This document shows, piece after piece, positions 39,338-49,780 of a DNA stretch of 64,000 bases. The notes beneath the pieces are model-generated. The model had not been told where the DNA came from and did no database searches. It saw nothing but the letters and a program-made list of their open reading frames with translations. This DNA comes from Ralstonia sp. NFACC01 (GTDB lineage: Bacteria; Pseudomonadota; Gammaproteobacteria; Burkholderiales; Burkholderiaceae), in NCBI RefSeq assembly GCF_900115545.1, contig NZ_FOWV01000012.1, positions 16,299-80,298 on the forward strand, given 5' to 3'. The translations under genes and the position numbers were made by a program. Position 1 is the stretch's first letter, and each line of letters begins with the position of its first letter.

Positions 39338-40219
39338 ATGCTTGCACAGACGCAATACAGACTAAGCGCGGCAGACCTTGAGATCGTGCTGGCGATGGTG
39401 CGCACGGGCACGCTGGCAGCGGCGGGCGAGCGGCTTGGCGTGGATGCGTCCACCGTGTTCCGGTCATTGCAGCGCATTGAGCGCGGGCTGGGCGCCACGC
39501 TGTTTGCGCGTTCGCGTACGGGCTATCTGGCAGGCGATTTGGCGCACGCGCTGGCGGAACAGGCGGAGCAGGTGGAGTCGGCGCTCGAGGCCGCGCGATC
39601 GGCGGTGCACGCGGTGCCGGATCAGGTGTCGGGCACGGTGCGCATCACCACCACGGACACGATCTTGGTCGGCATGGTCGCGCCCGCGTTGAAGGCGCTG
39701 CAGGCCGAGCATCCGAATCTGAGTTACGACCTTCGTGTGAGCAACGAGCTGGCCAGCCTGACGCGGCGCGATGCCGACATTGCCGTGCGGGCCACACGGC
39801 GTCCGCCGCAGCATCTGGTGGGAAAGCACATCGGGTCGATTCGCGTGGGGCTGTACGCCGGGCGCACGAGCGGCATCACCTACGCCGATGTCGAAGCCGG
39901 CCGAACGCCGTGGCTCGCGATTGACGACGCCATTCCGGATCACCCATCAGTCAGTTGGCGCAAGCGGCATTTCCCCAAAGTCATGCCCACGTACTTCGTC
40001 AACAGCCTGCAGATCGCGGCCGAGATGGTCGGCATGGGCATGGGCGTCGGGATCCTGCCCGTGGTGATGGCACAGGAACGCCGCGATCTGGTGACATTGC
40101 GGGATCTGCAAGATGCCAATCAATCAGAGCTATGGCTGCTGACGCATCCGGAATCGCGCCATCTGCGGCGGATTGCCGTGGTGTATGGGCACTTGGCGCA
40201 GATGCTGCGTTTGCCGTAG
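39338..40219 (+). CDS. LysR family transcriptional regulator
   Basis: 293 residues. The helix-turn-helix region contains MVRTGTLAAAGERLGVDAST and VFRSLQRIERGLG. The effector domain follows. It is divergent from the glutathione S-transferase gene, its likely target. It ends 1 bp before the convergent fatty acid hydroxylase gene. Confidence 0.86.
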   Translation: MLAQTQYRLSAADLEIVLAMVRTGTLAAAGERLGVDASTVFRSLQRIERGLGATLFARSRTGYLAGDLAHALAEQAEQVESALEAARSAVHAVPDQVSGTVRITTTDTILVGMVAPALKALQAEHPNLSYDLRVSNELASLTRRDADIAVRATRRPPQHLVGKHIGSIRVGLYAGRTSGITYADVEAGRTPWLAIDDAIPDHPSVSWRKRHFPKVMPTYFVNSLQIAAEMVGMGMGVGILPVVMAQERRDLVTLRDLQDANQSELWLLTHPESRHLRRIAVVYGHLAQMLRLP

Positions 40220-40220
40220 T

Positions 40221-41150
40221 TCAGTTGGCAGCAATGGCCGCGGCGATCGGCTGGTCTTCGGGAATGAGCACGGCGCGGCGGCGCAGATCCTCCGTCGTTT
40301 CGCCATTGCCATCGGGCCGCCAGCCTGGTGGGCGGAACAGATATCCAAGCACTTCGCTGGCTGAGCGCGCAGTCTTCAGGTCTTGCCACAGCCCGCGCCA
40401 ATGTGCGAATTCGATCACCAGCAGGTTGTATGTGCGCATCGGGTGCACGAGACCGTAGCGGCAGGGCACGTCCTTGCGCTCAGGGATGTACGTGCCGAAC
40501 AGCCGGTCGAACACGATCAGCACGCCGCCGTAGTTGCCATCCAGGTATTCGAGGTTGGATGCGTGATGCACGCGATGTGCCGAGGGGGTGTTCAGTACCC
40601 ATTCCAGGGGCCCAAGGCGGGGGATCCACGTGGCGTGAATCCAGAACTGGTACAGCAGATTGAGTGACAGCAGCATCAGCACGATGCGCGGAGGCATGCC
40701 CAGCAACGGCGCCAGCGCAAAGAAGGCGAGGGTACCGGTCAACCGTCCCGTCCAGCCGAAGCGGTAGGCGGCCGAGAGGTTCAGATCATTCGGCGAATGG
40801 TGGATGGCGTGCGTACACCAGAACCAGCGCACCCGGTGCGCGGCGCGGTGGTACCAGTAGTAGCAGAACTCCTGGCCGAGAAAGCACGCAACCCAGCCCG
40901 TCCAGTGATCCATCGGAAGCGTCCAGAGACGATGCTGGTAGACCCATTCCAGGCCTTGCGTCCAGAACGCCAGCGGCAGCAGCCAGCGCAGTGGGTACTC
41001 GCGTACCAGGAAATCCACCACCGACACGCCGGCGGCCTTCCAGTCGTAGTTGGTCCAGCCGTTTCGCAAGGACAGCACGACAGCCTCGGCCAGTGACGAC
41101 ACCAGCACGAGCACGACGGCAATCTTCAGGATGGTGAACAGCACGGCCAT
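40221..41150 (-). CDS. Sterol desaturase / fatty acid hydroxylase superfamily membrane protein
   Basis: 309 residues, about four hydrophobic segments. Histidine clusters that bind a di-iron site are visible: HRAAH, HAIHHSP and HRVHHASN, each at the cytoplasmic side. Superfamily members hydroxylate or desaturate lipids using oxygen. The C-terminus extends past the last His box by ~90 residues. The substrate is unknown. Confidence 0.87.
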   Translation of the reverse strand: MAVLFTILKIAVVLVLVSSLAEAVVLSLRNGWTNYDWKAAGVSVVDFLVREYPLRWLLPLAFWTQGLEWVYQHRLWTLPMDHWTGWVACFLGQEFCYYWYHRAAHRVRWFWCTHAIHHSPNDLNLSAAYRFGWTGRLTGTLAFFALAPLLGMPPRIVLMLLSLNLLYQFWIHATWIPRLGPLEWVLNTPSAHRVHHASNLEYLDGNYGGVLIVFDRLFGTYIPERKDVPCRYGLVHPMRTYNLLVIEFAHWRGLWQDLKTARSASEVLGYLFRPPGWRPDGNGETTEDLRRRAVLIPEDQPIAAAIAAN

Positions 41151-41255
41151 GGCGCTGGGCTCCCGGCTCCGTAGGAATGCCAGCGACGGTACTGCAAACG
41201 GTGCCGGGGCGGCAATTGGGGCCGACGCGCGGGCGTCTTACAACGTATTCACGAT

Positions 41256-41693
41256 TCACCGCCCCCAGGTGTTGTTGCGGTTGTGCAGAAAGATGTGCAC
41301 GCCCCCGCTCTTGTCTTGTGCCACGCCCGCGCTGCCCCAGAGGTAACGCGTCAGGCCGCCCGGGTCCTTGCCGAGTTTGCTGGCGATCCAGCGGCGGTGG
41401 CGTTCTTCCACGACGCCGATGTCATCGTACGAAACCGGCTGCGCCAGCTCAACGAATACGCTGACCAAAGCATCGGCCTCAAACCGCAGGCTGACGGTCA
41501 CGGGCGTGGTGTCGTCCAGCGCCGCCACTGTCGCGAATTGGCAGGGGACGTCTTTTCCCTCAACGCTTACGGACCGCACAGGCCCGACTGCAAAGCGCGA
41601 GGGCAGGGCATCGGCTGTTGTTTGCGGCGTGATGCGGATGTCAGCGAACCGGATGTCTCCGGTGGCGGGGTCGATATGGAAGGCGTCGTGCAT
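41256..41693 (-). CDS. Conserved hypothetical protein, 145 residues
   Basis: Starts MHDAFHIDPATGDIRFADI at 41693; the only in-frame extension begins with TTG at 41729. It looks like an all-soluble beta-rich protein with the segment RYLWGSAGVAQDKSGGVHIF near the C-terminus. No function is recognised. It lies upstream of the fatty acid hydroxylase gene on the same strand, 105 bp apart. Confidence 0.6.
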   Translation of the reverse strand: MHDAFHIDPATGDIRFADIRITPQTTADALPSRFAVGPVRSVSVEGKDVPCQFATVAALDDTTPVTVSLRFEADALVSVFVELAQPVSYDDIGVVEERHRRWIASKLGKDPGGLTRYLWGSAGVAQDKSGGVHIFLHNRNNTWGR

Positions 41694-41917
41694 GGGCTTC
41701 GGTTTGAAGGGAGTGGATTGCCTGGGCAATCACATGATGAGTTTCCTTTTATAGCAGCCATCCCCCCCGTGGGGGCGGGCTTTGCCGCCTCAAGTTCGCC
41801 TGCGCGGTGCCGTAGCAGCTTGGGTGGCCCCCGACAGCCAGCAGTCGGTTCTGGAGGGCGCTGCGGCAAATACCGTACGCAGTCAGATTCATGGAAAACG
41901 TTTGGCCTAGAAGAATC

Positions 41918-43720
41918 ATGATCTCCTCTCTCCGCACCCGAATTCTCCTCATCTCATCGGCCACCGTGGTCGGTGCCCTCGCGCTGTCCGGCGCAGCCAC
42001 GTATTCCATCGTGCGTTCGAACACGATGGAATCGATCGATCAGAACCTCGCAGCCATTGCCAGCGGCAACACGCTCGCCATCGACAAATGGGTCGCGGCG
42101 AAGGCGCAGGCCGTAAAGGCCACCGCCGGCGTGATCGAGCACGGAGACCCGCAAGGCTTCGGCAAGCACATGGGCGACGCCAACGGCTTCCCCATCATCA
42201 CGATCGGCTGGACTGACAAGAGCTTCATCTCGACCAGCGCCACCACGCCCAAGGACTACGACCCGACCGGCCGCCCCTGGTACAAGCAAGCCCTTGCCGC
42301 AGGCCAACTGCTCGTCACCAAGCCCTACGGCGACGTGTCGACCGGCGTGCCGTACGTTTCATTTGCTGCGCCGCTCGTCAAGAACGGCGAAACCACCGGC
42401 GCGCTCTCCGGTGCCGTGCCGCTGGATGGCGTGCGCGAGGTGGTGGCAGCGGTACACCCGACACCGTCGAGCCTCGCCTTTGTGGTCGCCAAGGATGGCC
42501 AGGTGATCGCCCACCCCGATGCAAAATTGATGCTCAAGCCGGCCACCGACGTGGCGGCCTCGCTCACCGTCGATACGCTGGCCAACCTGGCCAAAGCCAC
42601 CACGCCGCTGGAGGTCGACCTGGCTGGTGCACCGAAACTGCTCAAGGCGCAGGCCGTGCAGGGCACCGACTGGTATCTCGTGATTGCGCTGGACAAGGCC
42701 GAGGCCACCGCCGGTTTGCGCAACGTCGTCAAGGCGCTGGCCGTGGCCATGGTGCTGCTGACACTGGCTGCCGTGGGCATCGCCGCGTTCTTCACGTCGC
42801 AGTCGTTCCGCCGCCTCTCGGAGGTGCGTGATGCGATGGACACCATCGGCTCCGGCGGTGGCGACCTCACGCACCGCCTGCCCGTGGTCGGCAACGATGA
42901 GGTCGCGCAGATCAGTGCCTCGTTCAACACGTTCATCGACAAGATCGGCGAAGTGCTGCTGGACGTGCGCGCCAGCGTCGACAGCATGAAGTCCGCCACC
43001 GGCGAGATCGAAGCGGGCAACCGTGATCTGTCCAACCGCACCGAAGTCTCGGCCAGCAACTTGCAGGAAACCTCTGCCGCGTTGACCGAACTGACGACCA
43101 GCGTGAAGAACTCCGCCGATGCGGCCGTGCAGGCCACACGCCTGGCCAGCGACGCCAGCGATGCCGCCACGCGCGGTGGCGACGTGGTCTCCAGCGCGGT
43201 CAGCACGATGGACGAGATCGCCAAATCGTCGGCGCGCATTACCGAAATCATCGGCGTGATCGACAGCATTGCGTTCCAGACCAACATCCTGGCGCTGAAC
43301 GCCGCGGTGGAAGCCGCCCGTGCCGGCGAGAACGGCCGCGGCTTTGCCGTGGTGGCCGGCGAGGTGCGCACACTGGCGCAGCGCAGCGCCACGGCCGCCC
43401 GCGAGATCAAAGACCTGATCCAGGCATCGGAAGCCAGCGTGAAGACCGGCGCGCAACGCGTGCAGGCCGCCGGCGCAACGATGCAGGAAATCGTGCAGGG
43501 CATCGAGCGTGTCGCCCGCATCATTGGCGAGATCGACGGCGCGATGCACGAGCAGAGCACCGGAATCAGCCAGATCGATCGCAGCGTCGCCGAGATGGAC
43601 CAGGCCACGCAGCAGAACGCCGCGCTGGTGGAGCAGTCGACGGCTGCATCGTCGATGCTCAACGAGCAAGCGCAGGGCTTGGCACGCACGGTCGGGCTGT
43701 TCAAGCTGCGTAGCGCCTGA
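41918..43720 (+). CDS. Methyl-accepting chemotaxis protein with dCache sensor
   Basis: 600 residues from ATG 41918. A transmembrane helix at about 10-30 is followed by a periplasmic double-Cache domain to about residue 265, a second helix ([20 protein letters not shown]), a HAMP domain, and the signalling coiled coil with the hairpin tip [20 protein letters not shown] (first 20). dCache sensors commonly bind amino acids or organic acids. No C-terminal CheR-tethering pentapeptide is seen. It is not in a che cluster and stands before the ATP-grasp operon. Confidence 0.93.
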   Translation: MISSLRTRILLISSATVVGALALSGAATYSIVRSNTMESIDQNLAAIASGNTLAIDKWVAAKAQAVKATAGVIEHGDPQGFGKHMGDANGFPIITIGWTDKSFISTSATTPKDYDPTGRPWYKQALAAGQLLVTKPYGDVSTGVPYVSFAAPLVKNGETTGALSGAVPLDGVREVVAAVHPTPSSLAFVVAKDGQVIAHPDAKLMLKPATDVAASLTVDTLANLAKATTPLEVDLAGAPKLLKAQAVQGTDWYLVIALDKAEATAGLRNVVKALAVAMVLLTLAAVGIAAFFTSQSFRRLSEVRDAMDTIGSGGGDLTHRLPVVGNDEVAQISASFNTFIDKIGEVLLDVRASVDSMKSATGEIEAGNRDLSNRTEVSASNLQETSAALTELTTSVKNSADAAVQATRLASDASDAATRGGDVVSSAVSTMDEIAKSSARITEIIGVIDSIAFQTNILALNAAVEAARAGENGRGFAVVAGEVRTLAQRSATAAREIKDLIQASEASVKTGAQRVQAAGATMQEIVQGIERVARIIGEIDGAMHEQSTGISQIDRSVAEMDQATQQNAALVEQSTAASSMLNEQAQGLARTVGLFKLRSA

Positions 43721-43843
43721 CGCGCCGTACCCCTCTTCACCGCGCCCGGGCCTGGTGCTCCTTTGCCTAGAATGGAGCCCCGGCAACTTCCCCCGCGCCT
43801 CTTGCCTCCGGCGGACGTTGCCTGACCTCAACGCTCCGCCGGT

Positions 43844-45001
43844 ATGCCCAATGTGCTGATCCTCGGTGGCCGCGCGCCGGTGGCGCTCGACCACGCCCGC
43901 CGCTTTGCCCACCAGGGGTGGACGGTCTGCATTGCCGACAGCATTCCGTGCCAGATCAGCGGCGCCTCCAGAGCGGTCGCGGCCACGTTTCGCATTGCAT
44001 CGCCGCGCCATGCGCCTGCGCAGTTCGCGGCGGACCTTGCACGCATCGTGAACGAACGGTCCATCAATCTGGTGGTGCCGACCTGCGAGGAAGTCTTTTT
44101 CGTATCGCGCTATCGGCATCACTTGCCTAGCCACGTGCGGGTGCTGGCTGAAGACTTTGACAAGCTGCGCGCGGTGCACAGCAAATGGACGTTCCTTGAA
44201 CTTGCGCAGGATTGCGGTGCAGATGTGCCGGTCTCCGCGCGGGTGCGCACGTTGGCCGAAGCGCGCGCCTGGGCAGGCGGGCGCCCGGTCGTGCTCAAGC
44301 CGGAGTTCTCGCGCTTTGGCGTGCATGTGCGCCTGTATCGCAACGGCATTCCCGACGACGCACCGCCGCTGGCCGACCTGGGCGCGTGGGTGGTGCAGAG
44401 CTTGGTGGCGGGGCAGGAATTCTGCTCGTACAGCGTGGCCGATCGCGGCCGACTCGTAGCCCATGCGCTGTATCGCCCAGACTGGCGCATGTCGACCAGC
44501 GCGAGTTTCTACTTCGCGCCTGCGCGCATCGACGCGGTACGCGGCTTTGTCGCCAACTTCGCGCGCAAGCTGGACTTCACGGGGCAGCTCTCGTTCGACT
44601 GGATCCAGCAGGCCGATGGCCGCGTGAGCCCGCTCGAATGCAACCCGCGCGCGACCAGCGGCTGCCACCTGTTCGGCCTTGACGATGCTCTGCCCGCCGC
44701 GCTGGCCGGCACGCTCGACGGTTGCATCGAACCGTCGCCCGGTGTGCCGCGCATGGCGGCTGCGGTGATGGCATCGGCGGGGCTGTGCGATGCGGTGCGT
44801 CACGGCAGGCTGCACCAATGGGGCCAGGACTGGCGTGCCGCCACCGACGTCATCGCCACGCCGGGCGACCGCGGCCCACTGTGGGGCGGCGTGTGCGATC
44901 TCGCCGCCTATGCGCGCATGGCGATCGCGCAGCGTTGCAACATGCGCGAAGCTGCCACGCAAGACATCGAGTGGGACGGCCAGGAGCTACCCGAGGTATG
45001 A
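43844..45001 (+). CDS. ATP-grasp domain protein, gene 1 of a three-gene operon
   Basis: 385 residues. A Rossmann-like pre-ATP-grasp domain opens with MPNVLILGGRAPVALDHARR. The ATP-grasp fold follows: PVVLKPEFSRFG with Lys152, VVQSLVAGQEFCSYS, and SPLECNPRATSG with Glu265 and Asn267 as likely Mg ligands. ATP-grasp enzymes join a carboxylate to an amine, thiol or hydroxyl through an acyl phosphate. The substrates are unknown; none of the classic families (purine, cyanophycin, D-Ala ligase) matches. The stop overlaps the next ATG (ATGA). Confidence 0.8.
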   Translation: MPNVLILGGRAPVALDHARRFAHQGWTVCIADSIPCQISGASRAVAATFRIASPRHAPAQFAADLARIVNERSINLVVPTCEEVFFVSRYRHHLPSHVRVLAEDFDKLRAVHSKWTFLELAQDCGADVPVSARVRTLAEARAWAGGRPVVLKPEFSRFGVHVRLYRNGIPDDAPPLADLGAWVVQSLVAGQEFCSYSVADRGRLVAHALYRPDWRMSTSASFYFAPARIDAVRGFVANFARKLDFTGQLSFDWIQQADGRVSPLECNPRATSGCHLFGLDDALPAALAGTLDGCIEPSPGVPRMAAAVMASAGLCDAVRHGRLHQWGQDWRAATDVIATPGDRGPLWGGVCDLAAYARMAIAQRCNMREAATQDIEWDGQELPEV

Positions 45002-46137
45002 ATGCGCCCGGCGCCGTGCCGCATGCATGCTTTGCCGACAAGGCGGGCGCGTTCCTGCACGTGCATCGCGGGCAGGCGTCGCTGCCGTTCGTCGCCAATC
45101 TGGTGACGCAGGTCGACGTGGTGGAGGCCGGCAGTTTGCCGCTGCCGGTAACGATCAACGGCAGTGAGGATCGCGCCGGTCATGCCGAGAATGCCTGGGT
45201 CTGCTCGCCCGTCACCACGTATGGCCGCTATGCAGCGGAAGAGTCCGAGCGGTTGATGCCGCGTATGCTGCGGCCGCTCTTGCGCGGTGCGATCGGTCTG
45301 GCCGATGCATGGATGCGGCATGCGCAACTGGACCGGGCGGTGGCCGTCAACAACTGGCTCGTCAGCACGAACCTGTATCCATCGGCAGGGGCGTTCGATC
45401 TGGACGCGCTGGTGCGTACGTGCCGCGACCGGTGGCCCGGCCGTGCGATCTGGCTGCGTTCGCTCAACACGATCCAGCATGCCGACTGGCTGCGCGCCAC
45501 CACGGCCGCTGGCTTCGATTTGATCCCCACGCGGCAGGTCTATCTGTTCCAGCACCTGCAACGTTCGTCGCGCGCGTCGGAGCTGCGTCGTGACCTGCGG
45601 CGCGACCTCAAGCTGCTCGGCTCGACACCGCTGACGTTCGTGTCGCACGACGCCTTTACCGATGCCGATTTCGCGCAGGCCGAGCGGCTGTATGCGCAGC
45701 TCTATCTCGACAAGTATTCCGCGCTGAACCCGCGCTATACGGCAGCGTTTCTGCGTGCTTGGCATGCGGCAGGATTGCTCGAGTGCGCGGGCTTTCGCGA
45801 TGCGCAGGGCGTGCTGCGCGCGGTGGTCGGCGTGTTTGGGCAAGGGCCGTTGCTGACGGCGCCCATCGTCGGATACGACACGACGTGGCCGCAGCAGGCA
45901 GCGCTGTATCGCCTGCTGATGGCGCACGTGCTGCGCCTGACCATCACGCGCGATGCCGAACTGAACCTGAGCGCCGGCGCTGCCCACTTCAAGCGCCTGC
46001 GCGGCGGCGTGCCGGCCATTGAGATGAGCGCCGTGTACTGCCGGCATCTGCCGCCCGCCACGCGCCGTGCCATCGCCGTGCTGCGCGCCCTCACAACCCG
46101 GATCGGCGTGCCGATCATGCAACGCTTTCAGTTATGA
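44998..46137 (+). CDS. GNAT/FemAB-like acyltransferase-fold protein, gene 2 of the operon
   Basis: 379 residues from ATG 44998, overlapping the ATP-grasp stop by four bases. The C-terminal half has the strand-helix pattern of GNAT/FemAB-type transferases (LRAVVGVFGQGPLLTAPIVG, LNLSAGAAHFKRLRGGVP). The N-terminal half, with SLPFVANLVTQVDVVE, is not assigned. Such proteins move acyl or aminoacyl groups to amines. The assignment is by overall pattern and is tentative. Its stop overlaps the Rieske start by four bases. Confidence 0.6.
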   Translation: MNAPGAVPHACFADKAGAFLHVHRGQASLPFVANLVTQVDVVEAGSLPLPVTINGSEDRAGHAENAWVCSPVTTYGRYAAEESERLMPRMLRPLLRGAIGLADAWMRHAQLDRAVAVNNWLVSTNLYPSAGAFDLDALVRTCRDRWPGRAIWLRSLNTIQHADWLRATTAAGFDLIPTRQVYLFQHLQRSSRASELRRDLRRDLKLLGSTPLTFVSHDAFTDADFAQAERLYAQLYLDKYSALNPRYTAAFLRAWHAAGLLECAGFRDAQGVLRAVVGVFGQGPLLTAPIVGYDTTWPQQAALYRLLMAHVLRLTITRDAELNLSAGAAHFKRLRGGVPAIEMSAVYCRHLPPATRRAIAVLRALTTRIGVPIMQRFQL

Positions 46138-47162
46138 CTGCCTGGAACGCCACGCTGCTGCGAGGTTGGTATCCCGTTGCCGAAGCGCACCGCCTGCGCG
46201 ACAAGCCAACGCGCGTGACGGTATTTGGCCGCGCGGTGGTGCTTGCGCGGTTGCCCTCGGGCGGCCTGCTTGCGCTTGATGACCGCTGCCCGCATCGGCA
46301 TGTGCCGTTGTCCGATGGGCAGCTCGTCGGCGAGACACTGCAGTGCAAGTACCACGGCTGGACGTTCGGCGCCGACGGCCGCTGCACTGCCATGCCGGGC
46401 ATGTGCCCGGGCGCCGCTGTGCCCGCCGTGCAAGTGCACGCGTGGCAGGCGTTCGAGCACGACGGGCTGATCTGGATGAGCGCGCGGGCGCCAGGTGAAG
46501 CTGCCTCTGCCGCGTTGCCGGCGTTCCTGAATCGCTTGAAGGCCGGCAGCCGGCGCTTTCTGTGGAGCACGCTGTGGCAGGCCCGCCCGGCCGATGCGCT
46601 GGAGAATTTTCTGGACCCGCTGCATACGCATCTCGTCCACCCGGGCCTCGTGCGCAGCCATGGCGGGCGCCAGCCTATGACGGTGACCGTCACCCAGTCG
46701 GCAGATGGCTTGCAGGTGGACTACACCGGCCAGGCGCAGCAAAGCGGTCTGCTGTACCGCCTGTTCGAATCGCCCCGCAGGATGGAGCGCGCGCATTTCG
46801 GTATCGCTGCGCCTGCTACCGCCCAGCTCGAATACCGCTACGCCAACGGCAGCGCGCTGTATTTCACGCTGCACTTCACGCCCGAAGACGAGATGCGCAC
46901 GCGCCTGTTTGCCACGCTGCATGTGGAAAACCGCTGGGCGCCTGCCTGGGCCGTGCGCTGGTTCGTCTGGCCGTTCCTGTATCGCGTGGCGGAGCAGGAC
47001 CGCCGCGTGGTTGAGGCGCAGGCTGCCAACAGCGCGCGCTTTGGCCGCCAGGACGGCATTTCCACCGAACTCGATCTCGTGCGGCCCATGCTGGACGCGG
47101 TGTGGATGCCCAGCGGCAAGCCTGTGGAGCCGGGCGAGCAGGTGATGCAGATGTGGCTGTAG
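46134..47162 (+). CDS. Rieske non-heme iron oxygenase, gene 3 of the operon
   Basis: 342 residues. The Rieske cluster ligands are clear: Cys52 and His54 in CPHRHVPLSDG, Cys71 and His74 in CKYHGW. The catalytic iron motif is seen in NFLDPLHTHLVHPG (Asn158, Asp161, His164, His169). The domain order fits VanA/KshA-type monooxygenases or demethylases, which need a separate reductase; none is nearby. The ATG 46134 overlaps the previous stop, so all three proteins are probably made together. Confidence 0.87.
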   Translation: MTAWNATLLRGWYPVAEAHRLRDKPTRVTVFGRAVVLARLPSGGLLALDDRCPHRHVPLSDGQLVGETLQCKYHGWTFGADGRCTAMPGMCPGAAVPAVQVHAWQAFEHDGLIWMSARAPGEAASAALPAFLNRLKAGSRRFLWSTLWQARPADALENFLDPLHTHLVHPGLVRSHGGRQPMTVTVTQSADGLQVDYTGQAQQSGLLYRLFESPRRMERAHFGIAAPATAQLEYRYANGSALYFTLHFTPEDEMRTRLFATLHVENRWAPAWAVRWFVWPFLYRVAEQDRRVVEAQAANSARFGRQDGISTELDLVRPMLDAVWMPSGKPVEPGEQVMQMWL

Positions 47163-47174
47163 CGCGCCGTGCCG

Positions 47175-47522
47175 TTACATTGACCGTCCGTCGAAGTGGG
47201 TGACCGGCACGCTGGCCAGATCGATGTCTTCCAGGCAGCGCACGTTGACGGCAATCATCGGTGTGCCGTCGGGCATGACGCCTTCGGCATACGGATGAAT
47301 GCCGCACGTCGGGCAGAAGCGGTGTTTGATCACATGCTTGCGGAAGAGATAGGTGCTGGCGTTATCTTCCGGCGTAAGCAGCCGCACCTTGTCACGCGCC
47401 ACGAACCACAGCAGCGAGCCCTTGCGCTGGCAGATCGAGCAGTTGCACGCCATGGCGTTTTCCGGATGGCCTTCCACTTCGAACGCGACGTTGCCGCAGT
47501 GGCAGCTTCCCTTGTGTGTCAT
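47175..47522 (-). CDS. GFA family (Mss4-like) zinc protein
   Basis: 115 residues from ATG 47522. The cysteine ligands are SCHCGNV at residues 6-12, CNCSICQRKG at 26-35, and FCPTCGIHPY near residue 70. The family includes glutathione-dependent formaldehyde-activating enzyme, but most members have no proven activity. It is convergent with the Rieske gene by 12 bp. Confidence 0.85.
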   Translation of the reverse strand: MTHKGSCHCGNVAFEVEGHPENAMACNCSICQRKGSLLWFVARDKVRLLTPEDNASTYLFRKHVIKHRFCPTCGIHPYAEGVMPDGTPMIAVNVRCLEDIDLASVPVTHFDGRSM

Positions 47523-47725
47523 GCCGGTCTCCTTGGTATGAGTAGTTTGTGGGGGCTTGGCGCCGTCCACTATAGGCGAGCCGGTCGGCGCACGACGTCT
47601 GCTTTCTCAGGAGTCGCCCTAGGTCTCTGCCTCCGTGCAGCGATGCGACAATCGCCGCGAGTCGACCACACGAACGCCCCACGGACCGCCGCGCCTTGAC
47701 GGCGACCGCGTCAAGAGGAGCCATC

Positions 47726-48205
47726 ATGCACCGCCATCGTCTTGTTGCTGTGATTCGGGCGGTTTCTGCCGCCGCCATCTTCGCCGGCAGCGCCGGCGCG
47801 TTTGCGCAAGCGTCGGAACCGGCGGCGATTCCCCCCTCGGCGCCACCGCTCTCGGCGCAGATCATCAACATGGGCGGCATGACCCCGGACGAGATCGGCC
47901 CCGTCATCGCCGAGATGGGTACGCTGCGCACGAAGACCCTGGTGACGGCGGCCAACGGCACGGTCGGCATCCAGGTGGGCACCGTGGCCAAGCACACGCA
48001 TACGTACTCGGACGAGATCCAGTACGTGATGTCGGGTACGGCCACCGTCTGGCTCGACAACGGGTCGCGCGAAGTCCGGGCGGGCGATCTGATCGTGATT
48101 CCGCGCGGTGTGGTGCACGGAACGCTGACCACCAGCACGGATTTCAAGGCGATGGCGATCAAGCTGCCGCCGCAGCGCGCGGGCGATACGCACAAGGTGC
48201 CGTGA
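47726..48205 (+). CDS. Exported cupin domain protein
   Basis: 159 residues from ATG 47726; AAGAGGAGCC precedes it. Residues 1-29 form a signal peptide (AGAFAQ), so the cupin is periplasmic. Metal-binding motif 1 is KHTHTYSDEIQYVMSG and motif 2 is GDLIVIPRGVVHGT. Function unknown. Confidence 0.8.
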   Translation: MHRHRLVAVIRAVSAAAIFAGSAGAFAQASEPAAIPPSAPPLSAQIINMGGMTPDEIGPVIAEMGTLRTKTLVTAANGTVGIQVGTVAKHTHTYSDEIQYVMSGTATVWLDNGSREVRAGDLIVIPRGVVHGTLTTSTDFKAMAIKLPPQRAGDTHKVP

Positions 48206-48299
48206 TATCTGCGCCGTGATCTGCGGGATGTTGGCCTGGGTCAGGGCGGGATAAAAACACCATCCCTTACAATGGCGCCCTCCTCAAGAGTCCATCGCC

Positions 48300-49394
48300 A
48301 TGTCCGCCCCGCTCGCCAACGACACCTTCCTGCGCGCCCTGCGCCGCCAGCCCACCGACTACACGCCGCTGTGGCTAATGCGCCAGGCGGGCCGCTATCT
48401 GCCCGAGTACAACGCCACGCGCGCGCGGGCCGGCAGCTTTCTCGGCCTGGCCAAGTCGCCGGCATATGCGACGGAAGTGACGCTGCAGCCGCTGGATCGC
48501 TATCCGCTGGACGCGGCGATTCTGTTCTCCGACATCCTGACCGTGCCCGATGCCATGGGCCTGGGCCTGTCGTTCGCGCAGGGCGAGGGCCCGCGCTTCG
48601 CCAAGCCGGTGCGCACGGAGTCCGATGTGGCGGCGCTGTCCGTGCCGGACATGTCGTCGCTGCAATACGTGTTCGACGCCGTGGCGGAAATCCGCCGGGC
48701 GCTCGTGCAGGACGGCCGCCAGCGTGTGCCGCTCATCGGCTTCTCGGGCAGCCCGTGGACGCTCGCCTGCTACATGGTGGAAGGCGGTGGCTCCGACGAT
48801 TTCCGCACCGTCAAGTCGATGCTCTACGCGCGCCCGGACCTGATGCACCGCATCCTGGAGATCAACGCGCAGGCTGTGATCGACTATCTGAACGCACAGA
48901 TTGAGGCCGGTGCCCAGGCTGTGCAGGTGTTCGATACCTGGGGCGGGGCGCTGGCCGATGGCATCTACCAGGAGTTTTCGCTGGCTTACATGGCGCGCGT
49001 GGTGAAGGGTATTCGCCCGGGGGCCGACGGCCAGCGCGTGCCGGTCATCCTGTTCACCAAGGGCGGTGGCCTGTGGCTCGAAGCCATGGCCGAGACCGGT
49101 GCCGACGCGCTGGGCGTCGACTGGACCGTCAACCTGCAGCTTGCTCGCCAGCGAACGGCAGGGCGCGTCGCTCTACAGGGCAACCTTGACCCGACGGTGC
49201 TGTTTGCCGAACCCGACGCGATTCGCGCCCAAGTGCGCCGCGTGCTGGAAGACTACGCAGCCAGCGGCAACAGCGACGGCCACATCTTCAACCTCGGCCA
49301 CGGTATCTCGCAGTTCACGCCGCCCGAAGCCGTGTCAGTGCTGGTGGACGAGGTGCACAGCTTCAGCCGCGCCCTGCGCACGAAAGCGAAGTAA
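48300..49394 (+). CDS. hemE: Uroporphyrinogen decarboxylase
   Basis: 364 residues, full length. The N-terminal active-site region reads [14 protein letters not shown]. The signature [20 protein letters not shown] is near residues 147-166. It converts uroporphyrinogen III to coproporphyrinogen III in heme synthesis, with no cofactor. TACAAT (48268-48273) 27 bp upstream is a possible -10 element. Confidence 0.97.
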   Translation: MSAPLANDTFLRALRRQPTDYTPLWLMRQAGRYLPEYNATRARAGSFLGLAKSPAYATEVTLQPLDRYPLDAAILFSDILTVPDAMGLGLSFAQGEGPRFAKPVRTESDVAALSVPDMSSLQYVFDAVAEIRRALVQDGRQRVPLIGFSGSPWTLACYMVEGGGSDDFRTVKSMLYARPDLMHRILEINAQAVIDYLNAQIEAGAQAVQVFDTWGGALADGIYQEFSLAYMARVVKGIRPGADGQRVPVILFTKGGGLWLEAMAETGADALGVDWTVNLQLARQRTAGRVALQGNLDPTVLFAEPDAIRAQVRRVLEDYAASGNSDGHIFNLGHGISQFTPPEAVSVLVDEVHSFSRALRTKAK

Positions 49395-49601
49395 CACGTG
49401 TGAGATCAATGTTGCGGTGCGATAGCGTTTGAATTGGGCCGCGGTAGTGCGTGAAGCCGAGGGCACGGGTGGAATCTTCGCCGCTTTGGTGCAATAAGGG
49501 TGAGTGACTACTCGCGTGCGGGTGGCCCCATCTGGCCCGAGAGGGGTGTCAAGCGATTTATTTCGCGCTTTCTGGTGCGTACCAGCCTGTCAAGACTTGA
49601 C

Positions 49602-49610
49602 TTATGCACA
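49602..49610. promoter_or_regulatory. DnaA-box-like TTATGCACA
   Basis: TTATGCACA fits the box consensus TTWTNCACA. It abuts the palindrome GTCAAGACTTGAC at 49589-49601. Single boxes occur by chance, so confidence is moderate. Confidence 0.4.
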
Positions 49611-49780
49611 AAGCTGTCGCGGCTGGTTCTTTCCGCGGCGCAACAGGGGTGGCAGTGTGCATCCAACGCATAAGTGTTTGATTTTTCTGAAAGAAAGCCG
49701 CGTGCGCGTAAATCGTGCAAGCTAGAAAAACGGTGAATCCATTGGCCTTGGTGGGCGCGGAAGGCGACTTTTCAACAAAG

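Noticed and set aside
49504..49725. Plus-strand 73-residue frame upstream of priA
   Set aside because: No ribosome-binding site or recognisable pattern; it overlaps the DnaA-box region.
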